A stretch of DNA of 64,000 bases, taken from NCBI RefSeq assembly GCF_034347405.1, contig NZ_CP133778.1, positions 3,286,001-3,350,000 of the forward strand, read 5' to 3'. The stretch's first letter is position 1. Every line of letters starts with the position of its first letter. The DNA comes from Pseudomonas sp. CCC3.1. GTDB lineage: Bacteria; Pseudomonadota; Gammaproteobacteria; Pseudomonadales; Pseudomonadaceae. The notes below the pieces were generated by a model. That model had not been told where the DNA came from. It did not search any database and saw only the letters and a program-made list of their open reading frames with translations. Below, piece by piece: positions 1 through 6,828 of the stretch. A program made the position numbers and the translations under genes.

Positions 1-888
1 CATGCCCATCTCCTGCAACGCCTGCACCGCCTGGGGAATAGCCGACAGAATCGGGATGCCCACGTGCTCAATAAACACTTCCTGAGTGGCCGCCGTGCCG
101 CCTTGCATGCCGTCGAGCACGATCACATCAGCCCCGGCCTTAACCGCCAGCTTGACGTCGTAGTACGGGCGGCTGGCGCCAATTTTCACGTAGATGGGTT
201 TTTCCCAATCGGTGATCTCGCGCAGTTCGGCAATTTTGATCGCCAGGTCATCCGGCCCGGTCCAGTCCGGGTGACGGCAGGCACTGCGCTGGTCGACACC
301 AATCGGCAACGTGCGCATGCCCGCCACCCGCTCGGTCACTTTCATGCCCAGCAGCATGCCGCCACCGCCCGGCTTGGCGCCCTGCCCCAGCACGATTTCG
401 ATGGCGTCGGCCTTGCGCAAGTCATCCGGGTTCATGCCGTAGCGCGAAGGCAAATACTGGTACACCAAATGCTGCGACTGGCCGCGCTCTTCCGGGGTCA
501 TACCGCCGTCACCGGTGGTGGTGCTGGTACCGGCAATGGTCGCGCCACGGCCCAGTGCTTCTTTGGCATTGGCCGACAGGGCACCGAAACTCATGCCAGC
601 GATGGTCACCGGGATTTTCAAGTGGATCGGCTTTTTCGCGAAGCGATTGCCGAGGATGACATCGGTGCCGCATTTTTCACGGTAGCCTTCCAGCGGGTAG
701 CGCGAGACGCTGGCGCCGAGCAGCAGCAGGTCATCGAAATGCGGCAGTTTGCGCTTGGTGCCGCCGCCGCGAATGTCGTAGATGCCGGTTTCCGCAGCAC
801 GCTGGATTTCCTGAATGGTCAGGCGGTCGAACGTGGCCGATTCGCGCAATACCGGCGTGGCTGCTGTTGGGTTAGTAGAGTCGCTCAT
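1..888 (-). CDS. mgsC: N-methylglutamate synthase subunit C (GltB-like, FMN), partial
   Basis: This is the N-terminal 296 residues of a GltB-like FMN protein of the GlxD/MgsC type; the C-terminus, where the family carries its iron-sulfur cysteines, lies outside the window. The start is the ATG at 886-888, 20 bp after the mgsB stop. Near residue 95 there is GMSFGALSANAKEALGRGA, the FMN-barrel signature of glutamate synthases, followed by TTTGDGGMTPEER, GQGAKPGGGG and DVIVLDGMQGGTAATQ. In the family this subunit takes ammonia or methylamine equivalents released by the amidotransferase subunit and reductively forms N-methylglutamate on 2-oxoglutarate. It is the last readable gene of the leftward operon gmaS-mgsA-mgsB-mgsC. 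Alone it could be called a generic glutamate synthase-like protein; the complete pathway around it makes MgsC the best call. Confidence 0.88.
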   Translation of the reverse strand, partial: MSDSTNPTAATPVLRESATFDRLTIQEIQRAAETGIYDIRGGGTKRKLPHFDDLLLLGASVSRYPLEGYREKCGTDVILGNRFAKKPIHLKIPVTIAGMSFGALSANAKEALGRGATIAGTSTTTGDGGMTPEERGQSQHLVYQYLPSRYGMNPDDLRKADAIEIVLGQGAKPGGGGMLLGMKVTERVAGMRTLPIGVDQRSACRHPDWTGPDDLAIKIAELREITDWEKPIYVKIGASRPYYDVKLAVKAGADVIVLDGMQGGTAATQEVFIEHVGIPILSAIPQAVQALQEMGM

Positions 889-908
889 GGGGATTCTCCT
901 CGCGCGGA

Positions 909-1592
909 TCAGTACGCGGATGCGTTATCGACTTTGAAGTTGTACAACTGACGGGCCGAGCCATAGCGCTTGAAGTCCGCCGCCTGATGCGCGAAACCGG
1001 CCAGATCCAGCAGTGCTTGCAGCTCTTGCAGGTGCTCGGCGCGCATCTCTTTCTCGACGCAGTCCGAACCCAGCGACTCGACCGTGCCACGCACGTAAAT
1101 ATGGGTTTCGTACAGCGAATCGCCCAGCGCATCGCCCGCATCGCCGCACACCACCAAGCGCCCGGCCTGGCCCATGAAGCAGCTCATGTGGCCGATGCTG
1201 CCGCCGACCACGATGTCGATGCCTTTCATGGAGATCCCGCAACGCGCCCCGGCGTCGCCTTCAATCACCAGCAATCCGCCATGGGCGGTGGCACCGGCCG
1301 CTTGCGACGCGCTGCCTTTAACCCGCACCACACCCGACATCATGTTTTCGGCGCAACCGACGCCGACGTTGCCGTGCACGGTGATCGTGGCCTGCTGGTT
1401 CATGCCCGCGCAGTAGTAACCGGCGTGCCCCTGAATATCGATGGACACGGCCTGGTTCACGCCCACCGCGAGGTTGTGTTTGCCATTGGAGTGGGTGACC
1501 CGCCACTCGGCATCGGTAACGCTGTGCGCCTGGTCATGCAACGCCTGATTGAGGTCACGCACGCTGGCAGTGGAAAGATCGATGGTTTTCAT
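909..1592 (-). CDS. mgsB: N-methylglutamate synthase subunit B (GXGXG domain)
   Basis: A 227-residue protein consisting almost only of the right-handed beta-helix found at the C-terminus of glutamate synthase (GXGXG domain, also called GlxC). The Gly-rich coils run from about residue 45 to 175, for example GHAGYYCAGMNQQATITVHG, GVGCAENMMSGVVRVKG and GGLLVIEGDAGARCGISMKG. The helix has no catalytic residues; in GltS it is structural and links the amidotransferase to the synthase barrel. Here it is a separate subunit between mgsA (11 bp upstream) and mgsC (20 bp downstream), the split three-gene arrangement typical of N-methylglutamate synthase. The ATG start at 1592 has an AAGGAG-like site just upstream. 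No defects are visible. Confidence 0.9.
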   Translation of the reverse strand: MKTIDLSTASVRDLNQALHDQAHSVTDAEWRVTHSNGKHNLAVGVNQAVSIDIQGHAGYYCAGMNQQATITVHGNVGVGCAENMMSGVVRVKGSASQAAGATAHGGLLVIEGDAGARCGISMKGIDIVVGGSIGHMSCFMGQAGRLVVCGDAGDALGDSLYETHIYVRGTVESLGSDCVEKEMRAEHLQELQALLDLAGFAHQAADFKRYGSARQLYNFKVDNASAY

Positions 1593-1603
1593 GTGTGCGC
1601 TCC

Positions 1604-2509
1604 TTAAGCTGACTCGCGTTCCCAGATGTACAAAGTGGCCGGGGCCGGTTCCCAGATCCGTGCGTTCTCAATGCCCGGCAGGCTCGACAGCGCCTGATAT
1701 TCGGAGGCCATGGCCACGTAATCGTCGGTTTCGGCCAAAATCGCCGGTTTGCAGGCAATCGGGTCGCGGATTACCGCAAAACCGTTACGGGTACCGATGG
1801 CAAAGGTGTAGAAGCCGTCCAGGTCTTCCAGCGCATGGTCCAGCGCTTCTTTGAGCGAGTCGCCCTGTTGCAGGCGCCAGGTCAGGTAACCGGCGGCGAC
1901 TTCGGTGTCGTTGTCGGTTTCAAAATGAATGCCTTCGCGCTTGAGTTCCTGACGCAGGCGGAAGTGATTGGACAACGAGCCGTTGTGCACCAGGCACAAG
2001 TCCGCGCCGGTAGAGAACGGGTGGCTGCCTTCCATCGTCACTGCGCTTTCAGTGGCCATGCGGGTGTGGCCGATGATGTGGCTGCCCTGCATGCCGGACA
2101 GGCCGAAGCGTTGGGAAATCTCTTGGGGCAAGCCCATGCCTTTAAGAATCTCGATGCTTTGCCCGGCACTCATGATGCGCACGGTCGGGGCCAGCTCGGC
2201 CAGCGCCGCCCGCACCGAGGCTTCATCGGTATTGACCTTGAGCACCGCCGCGCTGGCGTTCTGAAACCCGTCCAGCGAGCAGCCCAAACGCCCTTCCAGC
2301 GCGCCCATCAGGGCTTTCCAGTCAAAGCCCTCAGTGGTGGCCTGCAAGGTCAGCTTGACCCAGCCCGCCGCCACTTCATCGCCATAAATAGCAAAGCCTG
2401 CGCTGTCCGGGCCACGATCAGTCATGGCCTGCAACATCGGTTCGAACAGCTGGCCGAGCCGGGATTCCAACTGCGGGTTTTTCAAATAAAGACCTACGAT
2501 TCCACACAT
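1604..2509 (-). CDS. mgsA: N-methylglutamate synthase subunit A (class II glutamine amidotransferase)
   Basis: A 301-residue class II (Ntn) amidotransferase. I start it at the ATG at 2509 because the next codon is then Cys (MCGIVGLYLK), the nucleophile that must be N-terminal after Met removal; GAGGA lies 9 bp upstream. A start five codons further up would bury the Cys. Other family motifs are visible: GHTRMATE near residue 150, HNGSLSNH near 180 and DNDTEV near 200. In the N-methylglutamate pathway this subunit attacks gamma-glutamylmethylamide, the gmaS product, instead of glutamine, and passes methylamine to the synthase barrel. It lies 48 bp after gmaS and 11 bp before mgsB. By sequence it resembles GlxB-type proteins; the substrate assignment rests on context. 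Confidence 0.88.
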   Translation of the reverse strand: MCGIVGLYLKNPQLESRLGQLFEPMLQAMTDRGPDSAGFAIYGDEVAAGWVKLTLQATTEGFDWKALMGALEGRLGCSLDGFQNASAAVLKVNTDEASVRAALAELAPTVRIMSAGQSIEILKGMGLPQEISQRFGLSGMQGSHIIGHTRMATESAVTMEGSHPFSTGADLCLVHNGSLSNHFRLRQELKREGIHFETDNDTEVAAGYLTWRLQQGDSLKEALDHALEDLDGFYTFAIGTRNGFAVIRDPIACKPAILAETDDYVAMASEYQALSSLPGIENARIWEPAPATLYIWERESA

Positions 2510-2557
2510 AAGAGCAATCCTCACGTTGTTCGGGAGCGGCTTGGCCGCCAGGCAGAT

Positions 2558-3892
2558 TCAGAAAAATTCGGTGTAGCGCTTGATCTCCCAGTCGGAGACG
2601 TGCCGGCTGTATTCCACCCATTCCATGCGTTTGAGCTTGATGAACTCGCCCACGATTTGCGGCCCGAGCACTTCGGCGAACAGCGGGTCGGCTTGCAGCG
2701 CGTCGCAGGCTTCCTTGAGCGATTGCGGCAAGGTCTTGATGCCTCGGGCGGCGATCTGCTCAAGGCTCAGGCTGTAGAGGTTTTCGTTGCAGACATGGTC
2801 GATTTCCAACTGGCGGTCGATGCCGTCCAGCCCGGCCGCGATGATGGCGGCGCTGACCAGGTACGGGTTGCACCCGGCATCCGGCAGACGAAACTCCAGG
2901 CGGCCATACGGCACGCGGACCATGGCGGAACGGTTGTTGGCACCGAAGGCGATAAAGGCTGGCGCCCAGGTGGCGCCAGACAGTGAATTGCCGACCACCA
3001 GACGCTTGTAGGAGTTGACGGTCGGTGCGGCAAAGGCACACAGCGCCGGGCCGTGGGCGAGCAAACCGGCAGCAAAGTGATAGGCCATTTTCGACAAGCC
3101 CATGCCACTCGGGTCGCTGGCGTCGTGGAACAGGTTTTTGTTTTCGGCGCTGCTGATCGACAGGTGAAAGTGCATGCCGTTGCCCGCCCGTTTCGGGTCC
3201 GGCTTGGGCATGAACGAGCAAATCATCCCCAGGTCATTGGCAATTTCACCGGCGGCCATGCGGAAGAAGGTAAAGCGGTCAGCCGAGGTCAGCGCGTCGC
3301 TGTAGGTGTAGTTGATTTCGAATTGGCCGTTGGCGTCTTCGTGGTCGATTTGGTAGACCTCGAAATCCACCGCCTGCAAGGCTTCGGTGAGTTTTTCCAG
3401 AAACACCCGTGAACGCGACAGGCCTTTGTAGTCGTAGCAAGGTTTGTCGAGGTTGTCGCTGGGGTCGACCAGTTGCAGGGCGCCGTGTTCGTCGCGGCGC
3501 ATCAGATTGAATTCCGGCTCCAGCCCAGTGTTGAGCGTCCAGCCTTTGTCGGCCAGGCGCTGCACTTGTTGTTGCAACACATAACGACTGTCGTACGGGT
3601 GCGGCTTGCCGTCGACATGGCCCACACACACCACCCGGCCATAACCCGGTTGCCACGGCACCGGCGTCAGGGTCGACAAATCGCCACGGGCCATAAAGTC
3701 AGCCCCGTGCGGCTCCATGCCCATGCCGCTGATGGCAAAACCGGCGAAACCCGCACCTTCTTCGGCCACGGTCTTGAGGCCACAGATCGGTACCGACTTG
3801 GTCTTGGCCGCACCGTGAATATCGACAAACTGCGCGAGCACGTACTTGATCCCGTGCTTATCGATGATGCGCTGGGTTTCTGCTGGCAACAT
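2558..3892 (-). CDS. gmaS: gamma-glutamylmethylamide synthetase (type III glutamine synthetase-like)
   Basis: A 444-residue member of the glutamine synthetase superfamily in the GlnT/GmaS branch. Visible motifs are the N-terminal beta-grasp (YVLAQFVDIHGAAKTKSVP), the metal-binding glutamate segment LNTGLEPEFNLMRRD near residue 130, the DHEDANGQFEINY loop near 185, AGNGMHFHLS near 245 and the NNRSAMVRVP/GRLEFRLPD region near 320-335. The enzyme ligates methylamine to glutamate with ATP, the first step of the N-methylglutamate pathway. The length agrees with characterised GmaS proteins, and it leads the leftward operon with mgsABC. A sigma-54 promoter and paired operators precede it. A related gamma-glutamyl-amine synthetase is the alternative, but the mgs and mgd neighbours make methylamine the likely substrate. 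Confidence 0.9.
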   Translation of the reverse strand: MLPAETQRIIDKHGIKYVLAQFVDIHGAAKTKSVPICGLKTVAEEGAGFAGFAISGMGMEPHGADFMARGDLSTLTPVPWQPGYGRVVCVGHVDGKPHPYDSRYVLQQQVQRLADKGWTLNTGLEPEFNLMRRDEHGALQLVDPSDNLDKPCYDYKGLSRSRVFLEKLTEALQAVDFEVYQIDHEDANGQFEINYTYSDALTSADRFTFFRMAAGEIANDLGMICSFMPKPDPKRAGNGMHFHLSISSAENKNLFHDASDPSGMGLSKMAYHFAAGLLAHGPALCAFAAPTVNSYKRLVVGNSLSGATWAPAFIAFGANNRSAMVRVPYGRLEFRLPDAGCNPYLVSAAIIAAGLDGIDRQLEIDHVCNENLYSLSLEQIAARGIKTLPQSLKEACDALQADPLFAEVLGPQIVGEFIKLKRMEWVEYSRHVSDWEIKRYTEFF

Positions 3893-3949
3893 TGCTCGTC
3901 ACTCCTGGCGAAAGGCAAAACAGTGTGGGTTGGAGCCAACCTCTTTTTA

Positions 3950-3982
3950 TTCCTAAAAAGAAAGTTAGTTTCCCAATAGGAA
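3950..3982. promoter_or_regulatory. paired operator sites O1 (gmaS promoter)
   Basis: Two 13-bp sites, TTCCTAAAAAGAA (3950-3962) and TTCCCAATAGGAA (3970-3982), start exactly 20 bp apart. They resemble the perfect dyad TTCCCAGTGGGAA at 4066-4078. They cover the predicted transcription start of the gmaS sigma-54 promoter and the first bases of the transcript, a position suited to repression. The likely ligand is the XRE-cupin protein encoded next door; that assignment is inferred. Confidence 0.55.
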
Positions 3983-3998
3983 TGCAAAGCCCTTGCCA
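3983..3998 (-). promoter_or_regulatory. sigma-54 promoter of gmaS-mgsABC
   Basis: On the minus strand the bases read TGGCAAGGGCTTTGCA, with the invariant GG and GC exactly 10 bases apart. It agrees with the sigma-54 consensus TGGCACG-N4-TTGCA at all but one of the conserved positions. Transcription would begin near 3972 and give an 80-base leader before gmaS. Sigma-54 control fits a nitrogen-acquisition role. Confidence 0.7.
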
Positions 3999-4045
3999 GA
4001 TTGGCCAGTGCAGCATCGAAACGCCGTCGAACGTGCTTTTGTGCT

Positions 4046-4078
4046 GTATATATGGGAAAAATCTTTTCCCAGTGGGAA
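4046..4078. promoter_or_regulatory. paired operator sites O2
   Basis: The perfect dyad TTCCCAGTGGGAA lies at 4066-4078. A half site, GTATATATGGGAA (4046-4058), precedes it by 20 bp and keeps only the right arm TGGGAA. An overlapping longer inverted repeat, TGGGAAAA-ATC-TTTTCCCA, spans 4053-4071. The sites lie between the two divergent promoters and could serve either. Confidence 0.5.
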
Positions 4079-4113
4079 TACGGCTACCGAACCGCCAGCC
4101 TGTGACTCGCTGT

Positions 4114-4141
4114 TTGCACTTTCTCAGTGCGAAACTAATAT
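4114..4141 (+). promoter_or_regulatory. predicted sigma-70-like promoter of the XRE-cupin regulator
   Basis: TTGCAC (4114-4119) and TAATAT (4136-4141) are 16 bp apart and would start transcription near 4148, about 20 bases before the regulator's start codon. The spacer contains the operator-like site TTCTCAGTGCGAA (4121-4133), so binding there should switch the regulator's own gene off. The hexamers are imperfect. Confidence 0.4.
4116..4130. promoter_or_regulatory. NtrC-like binding site
   Basis: GCAC-TTTCTCA-GTGC has the GCAC-N7-GTGC form of NtrC enhancer sites. It is centred about 150 bp upstream of the predicted sigma-54 start of gmaS, a normal distance for an enhancer. It overlaps the operator-like site at 4121-4133, so one of the two readings may be wrong, or two proteins may compete here. 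Confidence 0.45.
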
Positions 4142-4153
4142 TACTGAACGGAA
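4121..4153. promoter_or_regulatory. paired operator sites O3 (regulator promoter)
   Basis: TTCTCAGTGCGAA (4121-4133) and TTACTGAACGGAA (4141-4153) again start 20 bp apart. Both keep TT at the left and GAA at the right of the dyad. The pair overlaps the predicted regulator promoter, which suggests autoregulation. Confidence 0.45.
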
Positions 4154-4168
4154 AGTGTGCAGGATTTA

Positions 4169-4774
4169 ATGACGATGCCAACCGAACCCGCTCCACGGCT
4201 CAAGCTTGAGCAATACCTGGGCATGCAGATAAAGCGCCAGCGCCAGGCCCAGGATTTGAAATTGTCCGATGTGGCAAAAATTGCCGACATCAGCCAAGGC
4301 ATGCTGAGCAAAATCGAAAACGCCCAGGTGTCTACCAGCCTCGACACCTTGAGCCGTCTGTGCGACGTGCTCGGGCTGCCGATGTCCAAATTGTTCAGCG
4401 AGTACGACCAGCAAGACGGCAGCGCGCTGCTGGTCAAGGCCGATCAAGGCATGGAAGTGGTGCGCCGAGGCACCGAGAAAGGCCACACCTACCACTTGCT
4501 TAACCACACCCGCGGGCCGAAGAAGAGTTTTGAGGCGTACATGGTGAGCATGGATGACGCCAGCGAAGAATTCCCGACCTTCGCCCATCCGGGCACCGAG
4601 TTTTTACACTTGCTGGAAGGTGAATTGATCTACCGCCACGGCAACCAGCTGTACCGCATGCAGGCGGGCGACAGCCTGACCTTCGAAGGCGACATTCCCC
4701 ACGGGCCCGAGCAACTGGTGCAAGTGCCGATCCGTTTGTTGTCGATCATGAACTACGGCAACGACAAGGAATAA
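4169..4774 (+). CDS. XRE-family regulator with C-terminal cupin
   Basis: A protein of about 201 residues with an N-terminal HTH of the XRE/Cro type (LGMQIKRQRQAQDLKLSDVA, then ISQGMLSKIENAQVSTSLDTL) and a C-terminal cupin_2 barrel (FAHPGTEFLHLLEGEL, then AGDSLTFEGDIPHGPE). Such proteins usually repress catabolic genes and sense a small molecule in the cupin. It lies between and divergent from the gmaS and purU-mgd operons, so it is the obvious regulator of methylamine use. The start is uncertain: GTG 4157, ATG 4169 and ATG 4175 are in frame. AGGA at 4161-4164 favours 4169 or 4175. The inducer (methylamine, gamma-glutamylmethylamide or N-methylglutamate) cannot be read from the sequence. Confidence 0.85.
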   Translation: MTMPTEPAPRLKLEQYLGMQIKRQRQAQDLKLSDVAKIADISQGMLSKIENAQVSTSLDTLSRLCDVLGLPMSKLFSEYDQQDGSALLVKADQGMEVVRRGTEKGHTYHLLNHTRGPKKSFEAYMVSMDDASEEFPTFAHPGTEFLHLLEGELIYRHGNQLYRMQAGDSLTFEGDIPHGPEQLVQVPIRLLSIMNYGNDKE

Positions 4775-4788
4775 ACCCCATTTCCCCC

Positions 4789-4856
4789 TGTAGGAGCGAG
4801 CTTGCCTCGCGATCTTTTTGAAGATCAAAAGATCGCGAGGCAAGCTCGCTACTACT
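4789..4856. repeat. REP-type palindrome, copy 1
   Basis: A fold-back repeat: AGCGAGCTTGCCTCGCGATC, a short A/T loop, then its inverted copy ending in GCTCGCT. Near-identical copies are at 11817-11882 and 19719-19784. It lies between the regulator and the purU promoter and may end the regulator transcript, though it lacks a clear T tract. Confidence 0.85.
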
Positions 4857-4911
4857 GTTTTTCACCCTCCCCATAAAATTCCTCTCAGTTAAAAAACTTT
4901 CTCAAAATATC

Positions 4912-4940
4912 TGGACTCGGCGCGGGCATTCCCCTATAAA
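4912..4940 (+). promoter_or_regulatory. predicted sigma-70-like promoter of purU-folD-mgdABCD
   Basis: TGGACT (4912-4917), a 17-bp spacer and TATAAA (4935-4940) give a plausible promoter with a start near 4947, about 110 bases before purU. No sigma-54 GG-N10-GC match was seen in this gap, so the two methylamine operons seem to use different sigma factors. Confidence 0.45.
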
Positions 4941-4942
4941 GC

Positions 4943-4975
4943 CAACATTCAGGAATATTTTATTCCCCTCAAGAA
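4943..4975. promoter_or_regulatory. paired operator sites O4 (purU promoter)
   Basis: CAACATTCAGGAA (4943-4955; right arm only) and TTCCCCTCAAGAA (4963-4975) start 20 bp apart, the same geometry as the pairs near gmaS, and cover the predicted start of transcription. Two weaker left-arm matches (4879 TTCCTCTCAGTTA and 4899 TTCTCAAAATATC) are also 20 bp apart, upstream of the -35. Confidence 0.4.
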
Positions 4976-5059
4976 AACACGTTCCACCTCGAGAACGCGC
5001 TGTACGGATGTCTTTTTTCGCCCTGCGATGAGCTGCCACTACCCTCCCGAGGACGTGTC

Positions 5060-5926
5060 ATGCAACACGAGAAAAACCATTTCATCATCAAGATCACGTG
5101 TCCGGCAGTGTCTGGCATCGTCGCGGCCGTGACCACTTACCTGGCGGACAACGGTTGCTACATCGGGGAGATGGCGCAATTCGACGACGATTTCAGCGGC
5201 CGTTTTTTCATGCGCGCCGTGTTTCGCTTCAACGATGATCACGCCGGTGACATTCAGCAGATCAAAGATGGTTTCAGTGACGTTGCCGCCGCTTTCGACA
5301 TGACCTGGGAGTTGCACGACACCCGCCAGCCCATGCGTGTGCTGCTGATGGTGAGCAAGTACGACCACTGCCTCAGCGACTTGCTGTATCGCTATCACAA
5401 GGGTGAGGTCGACATGACCATCACCGCCATCGTCTCCAACCACCTCGACCTGCGCCCCATGGCCGAACGCGAAGGCATTCGCTTCATTTACCTGCCCGTC
5501 ACCAAAGACAGCAAAGCCCGCCAGGAAGCCGAGTTGATGAAGATCGTCGACGACACCGGCACTGAGTTGGTGGTGTTGGCGCGTTACATGCAAATCCTCT
5601 CCGACGACTTGTGCAAGCAGCTGTCAGGTCGGGCGATCAATATTCATCACTCGTTTTTGCCCGGTTTCAAGGGAGCCAAGCCTTATCACCAGGCCTATCA
5701 GCGTGGGGTGAAGCTGATAGGCGCCACCGCGCATTACGTCACCAGCGACCTCGACGAGGGCCCGATCATCGAGCAGGAAGTGCAACGCGTCGACCACGCT
5801 CACTTGCCGGATGACCTGGTGGCGATTGGGCGCGATACCGAAACCGTGGCCCTGTCCAAAGCGGTCAAGTACCACCTGGAGCACCGGGTGTTTCTCAACC
5901 AGGACAGAACGGTGATTTTCCGGTGA
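5060..5926 (+). CDS. purU: formyltetrahydrofolate deformylase
   Basis: A 288-residue PurU. The N-terminal ACT domain covers about residues 6-85 (IKITCPAVSGIVAAVTTYLA), and the C-terminal formyltransferase-like domain about 90-288. The catalytic segment INIHHSFLPGFKGAKPYHQA and the aspartate in YVTSDLDEGPIIEQ are present. The enzyme hydrolyses 10-formyl-THF to formate and THF. In this operon it most likely empties the one-carbon pool filled by N-methylglutamate dehydrogenase and FolD, regenerating THF. GAGGA is 8 bases before the ATG. The stop overlaps the folD GTG by 4 bases (GTGA), so the two are translationally coupled. Pseudomonads often carry further purU copies for glycine betaine metabolism; this one belongs to methylamine use by position. 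Confidence 0.92.
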   Translation: MQHEKNHFIIKITCPAVSGIVAAVTTYLADNGCYIGEMAQFDDDFSGRFFMRAVFRFNDDHAGDIQQIKDGFSDVAAAFDMTWELHDTRQPMRVLLMVSKYDHCLSDLLYRYHKGEVDMTITAIVSNHLDLRPMAEREGIRFIYLPVTKDSKARQEAELMKIVDDTGTELVVLARYMQILSDDLCKQLSGRAINIHHSFLPGFKGAKPYHQAYQRGVKLIGATAHYVTSDLDEGPIIEQEVQRVDHAHLPDDLVAIGRDTETVALSKAVKYHLEHRVFLNQDRTVIFR

Positions 5927-6828
5927 GCACGCCCCTTTTGATTGACGGCAAAGCCGCCGCCGCGCAGGTGCTGCTGCACGTGCGCGAGGCCGTGGCCAGC
6001 CTGCATGAGCAGGCTATTGAGCCCGCTCTGGCGGTGATTCTGGTGGGCAGCGACCCGGCCAGCCAGGTGTATGTGCGCAACAAGGTGCTGCGCGCCGAAG
6101 AGGTCGGCATCCGCTCGCTGGAGCATCGCCTGCCGAGCGACACCCGCACCGAACACCTGCTCGAGCTGATTGCCAGTCTGAATGCCGATCGCGCCGTGCA
6201 TGGCGTGCTGCTGCAACTGCCGTTACCGGCGCATATTGACGAATTGCGCGCGCTGCAAGCCATCAGCCCGGACAAGGATGTCGACGGTTTTCACAGTGAA
6301 AACGTCGGCGGCCTGAGCCAGGGCCGCGCCGTGCTGGCGCCCTGCACGCCCAGCGGCTGCCTGTATTTGCTCAAGCAAACCTGCGGCGACCTGCGCGGCA
6401 AGCATGCGGTGGTCATCGGCCGTTCGAACATCGTCGGCAAGCCGATGGCCGCGCTGCTGCTGCAAGCCGACTGCTCGGTGACCGTCCTCCATTCGCGCAG
6501 CCCCGACCCGCAAGCGCTGTGCCGTCAGGCCGATATTGTGATCGCCGCGGTGGGCCGCCCGCGCCTGATCGACGCCCGCTGGCTCAAGCCCGGCGCCGTG
6601 GTGATCGACGTCGGCATCAATCGCATCGATGACAACGGCCGCAGCCGTCTGGTCGGTGACGTCGACATGGACAGCGCCCTGACCCGAGTCGCCGCCATCA
6701 CCCCGGTGCCCGGTGGTGTGGGGCCGATGACCATCGCTTTCCTGATGAAAAACACCGTGACCGCTGCCCTTAACCAACACCAGGCGCAACGCAGCCTGCC
6801 GGAGGCCGTATGCCATTCAATCTATTGA
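5923..6828 (+). CDS. folD: methylene-THF dehydrogenase / methenyl-THF cyclohydrolase
   Basis: A 301-residue bifunctional FolD starting with GTG inside the purU stop. The catalytic YVRNKVLRAEEVGI motif (Tyr and Lys, near residue 50) is intact, as are GVLLQLPLPAHID near 95, the dinucleotide site GRSNIVGKPMAALL near 165 and the C-terminal signature TPVPGGVGPMTIAFLMKNT near 265. It oxidises 5,10-methylene-THF to 10-formyl-THF with NADP. Here it links the MgdABCD product to PurU, giving formate plus reducing power. This is probably a second, pathway-dedicated folD, since a housekeeping copy is expected elsewhere. Its 3' end overlaps mgdA by 19 bp. Confidence 0.92.
   Translation: MSTPLLIDGKAAAAQVLLHVREAVASLHEQAIEPALAVILVGSDPASQVYVRNKVLRAEEVGIRSLEHRLPSDTRTEHLLELIASLNADRAVHGVLLQLPLPAHIDELRALQAISPDKDVDGFHSENVGGLSQGRAVLAPCTPSGCLYLLKQTCGDLRGKHAVVIGRSNIVGKPMAALLLQADCSVTVLHSRSPDPQALCRQADIVIAAVGRPRLIDARWLKPGAVVIDVGINRIDDNGRSRLVGDVDMDSALTRVAAITPVPGGVGPMTIAFLMKNTVTAALNQHQAQRSLPEAVCHSIY

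Noticed and set aside
64..951. A 295-codon plus-strand frame at the left end
   Set aside because: The minus strand reads the GltB-like MgsC with its FMN motif; the plus-strand translation is composition-driven.
1835..2986. A 383-codon plus-strand frame across mgsA and gmaS
   Set aside because: It spans two clearly coding minus-strand genes and their junction, with no ribosome site or recognisable domain.
4775..5059. A sigma-54 promoter for purU
   Set aside because: No GG-N10-GC match was found on the plus strand in this gap; a sigma-70-like pair was found instead.
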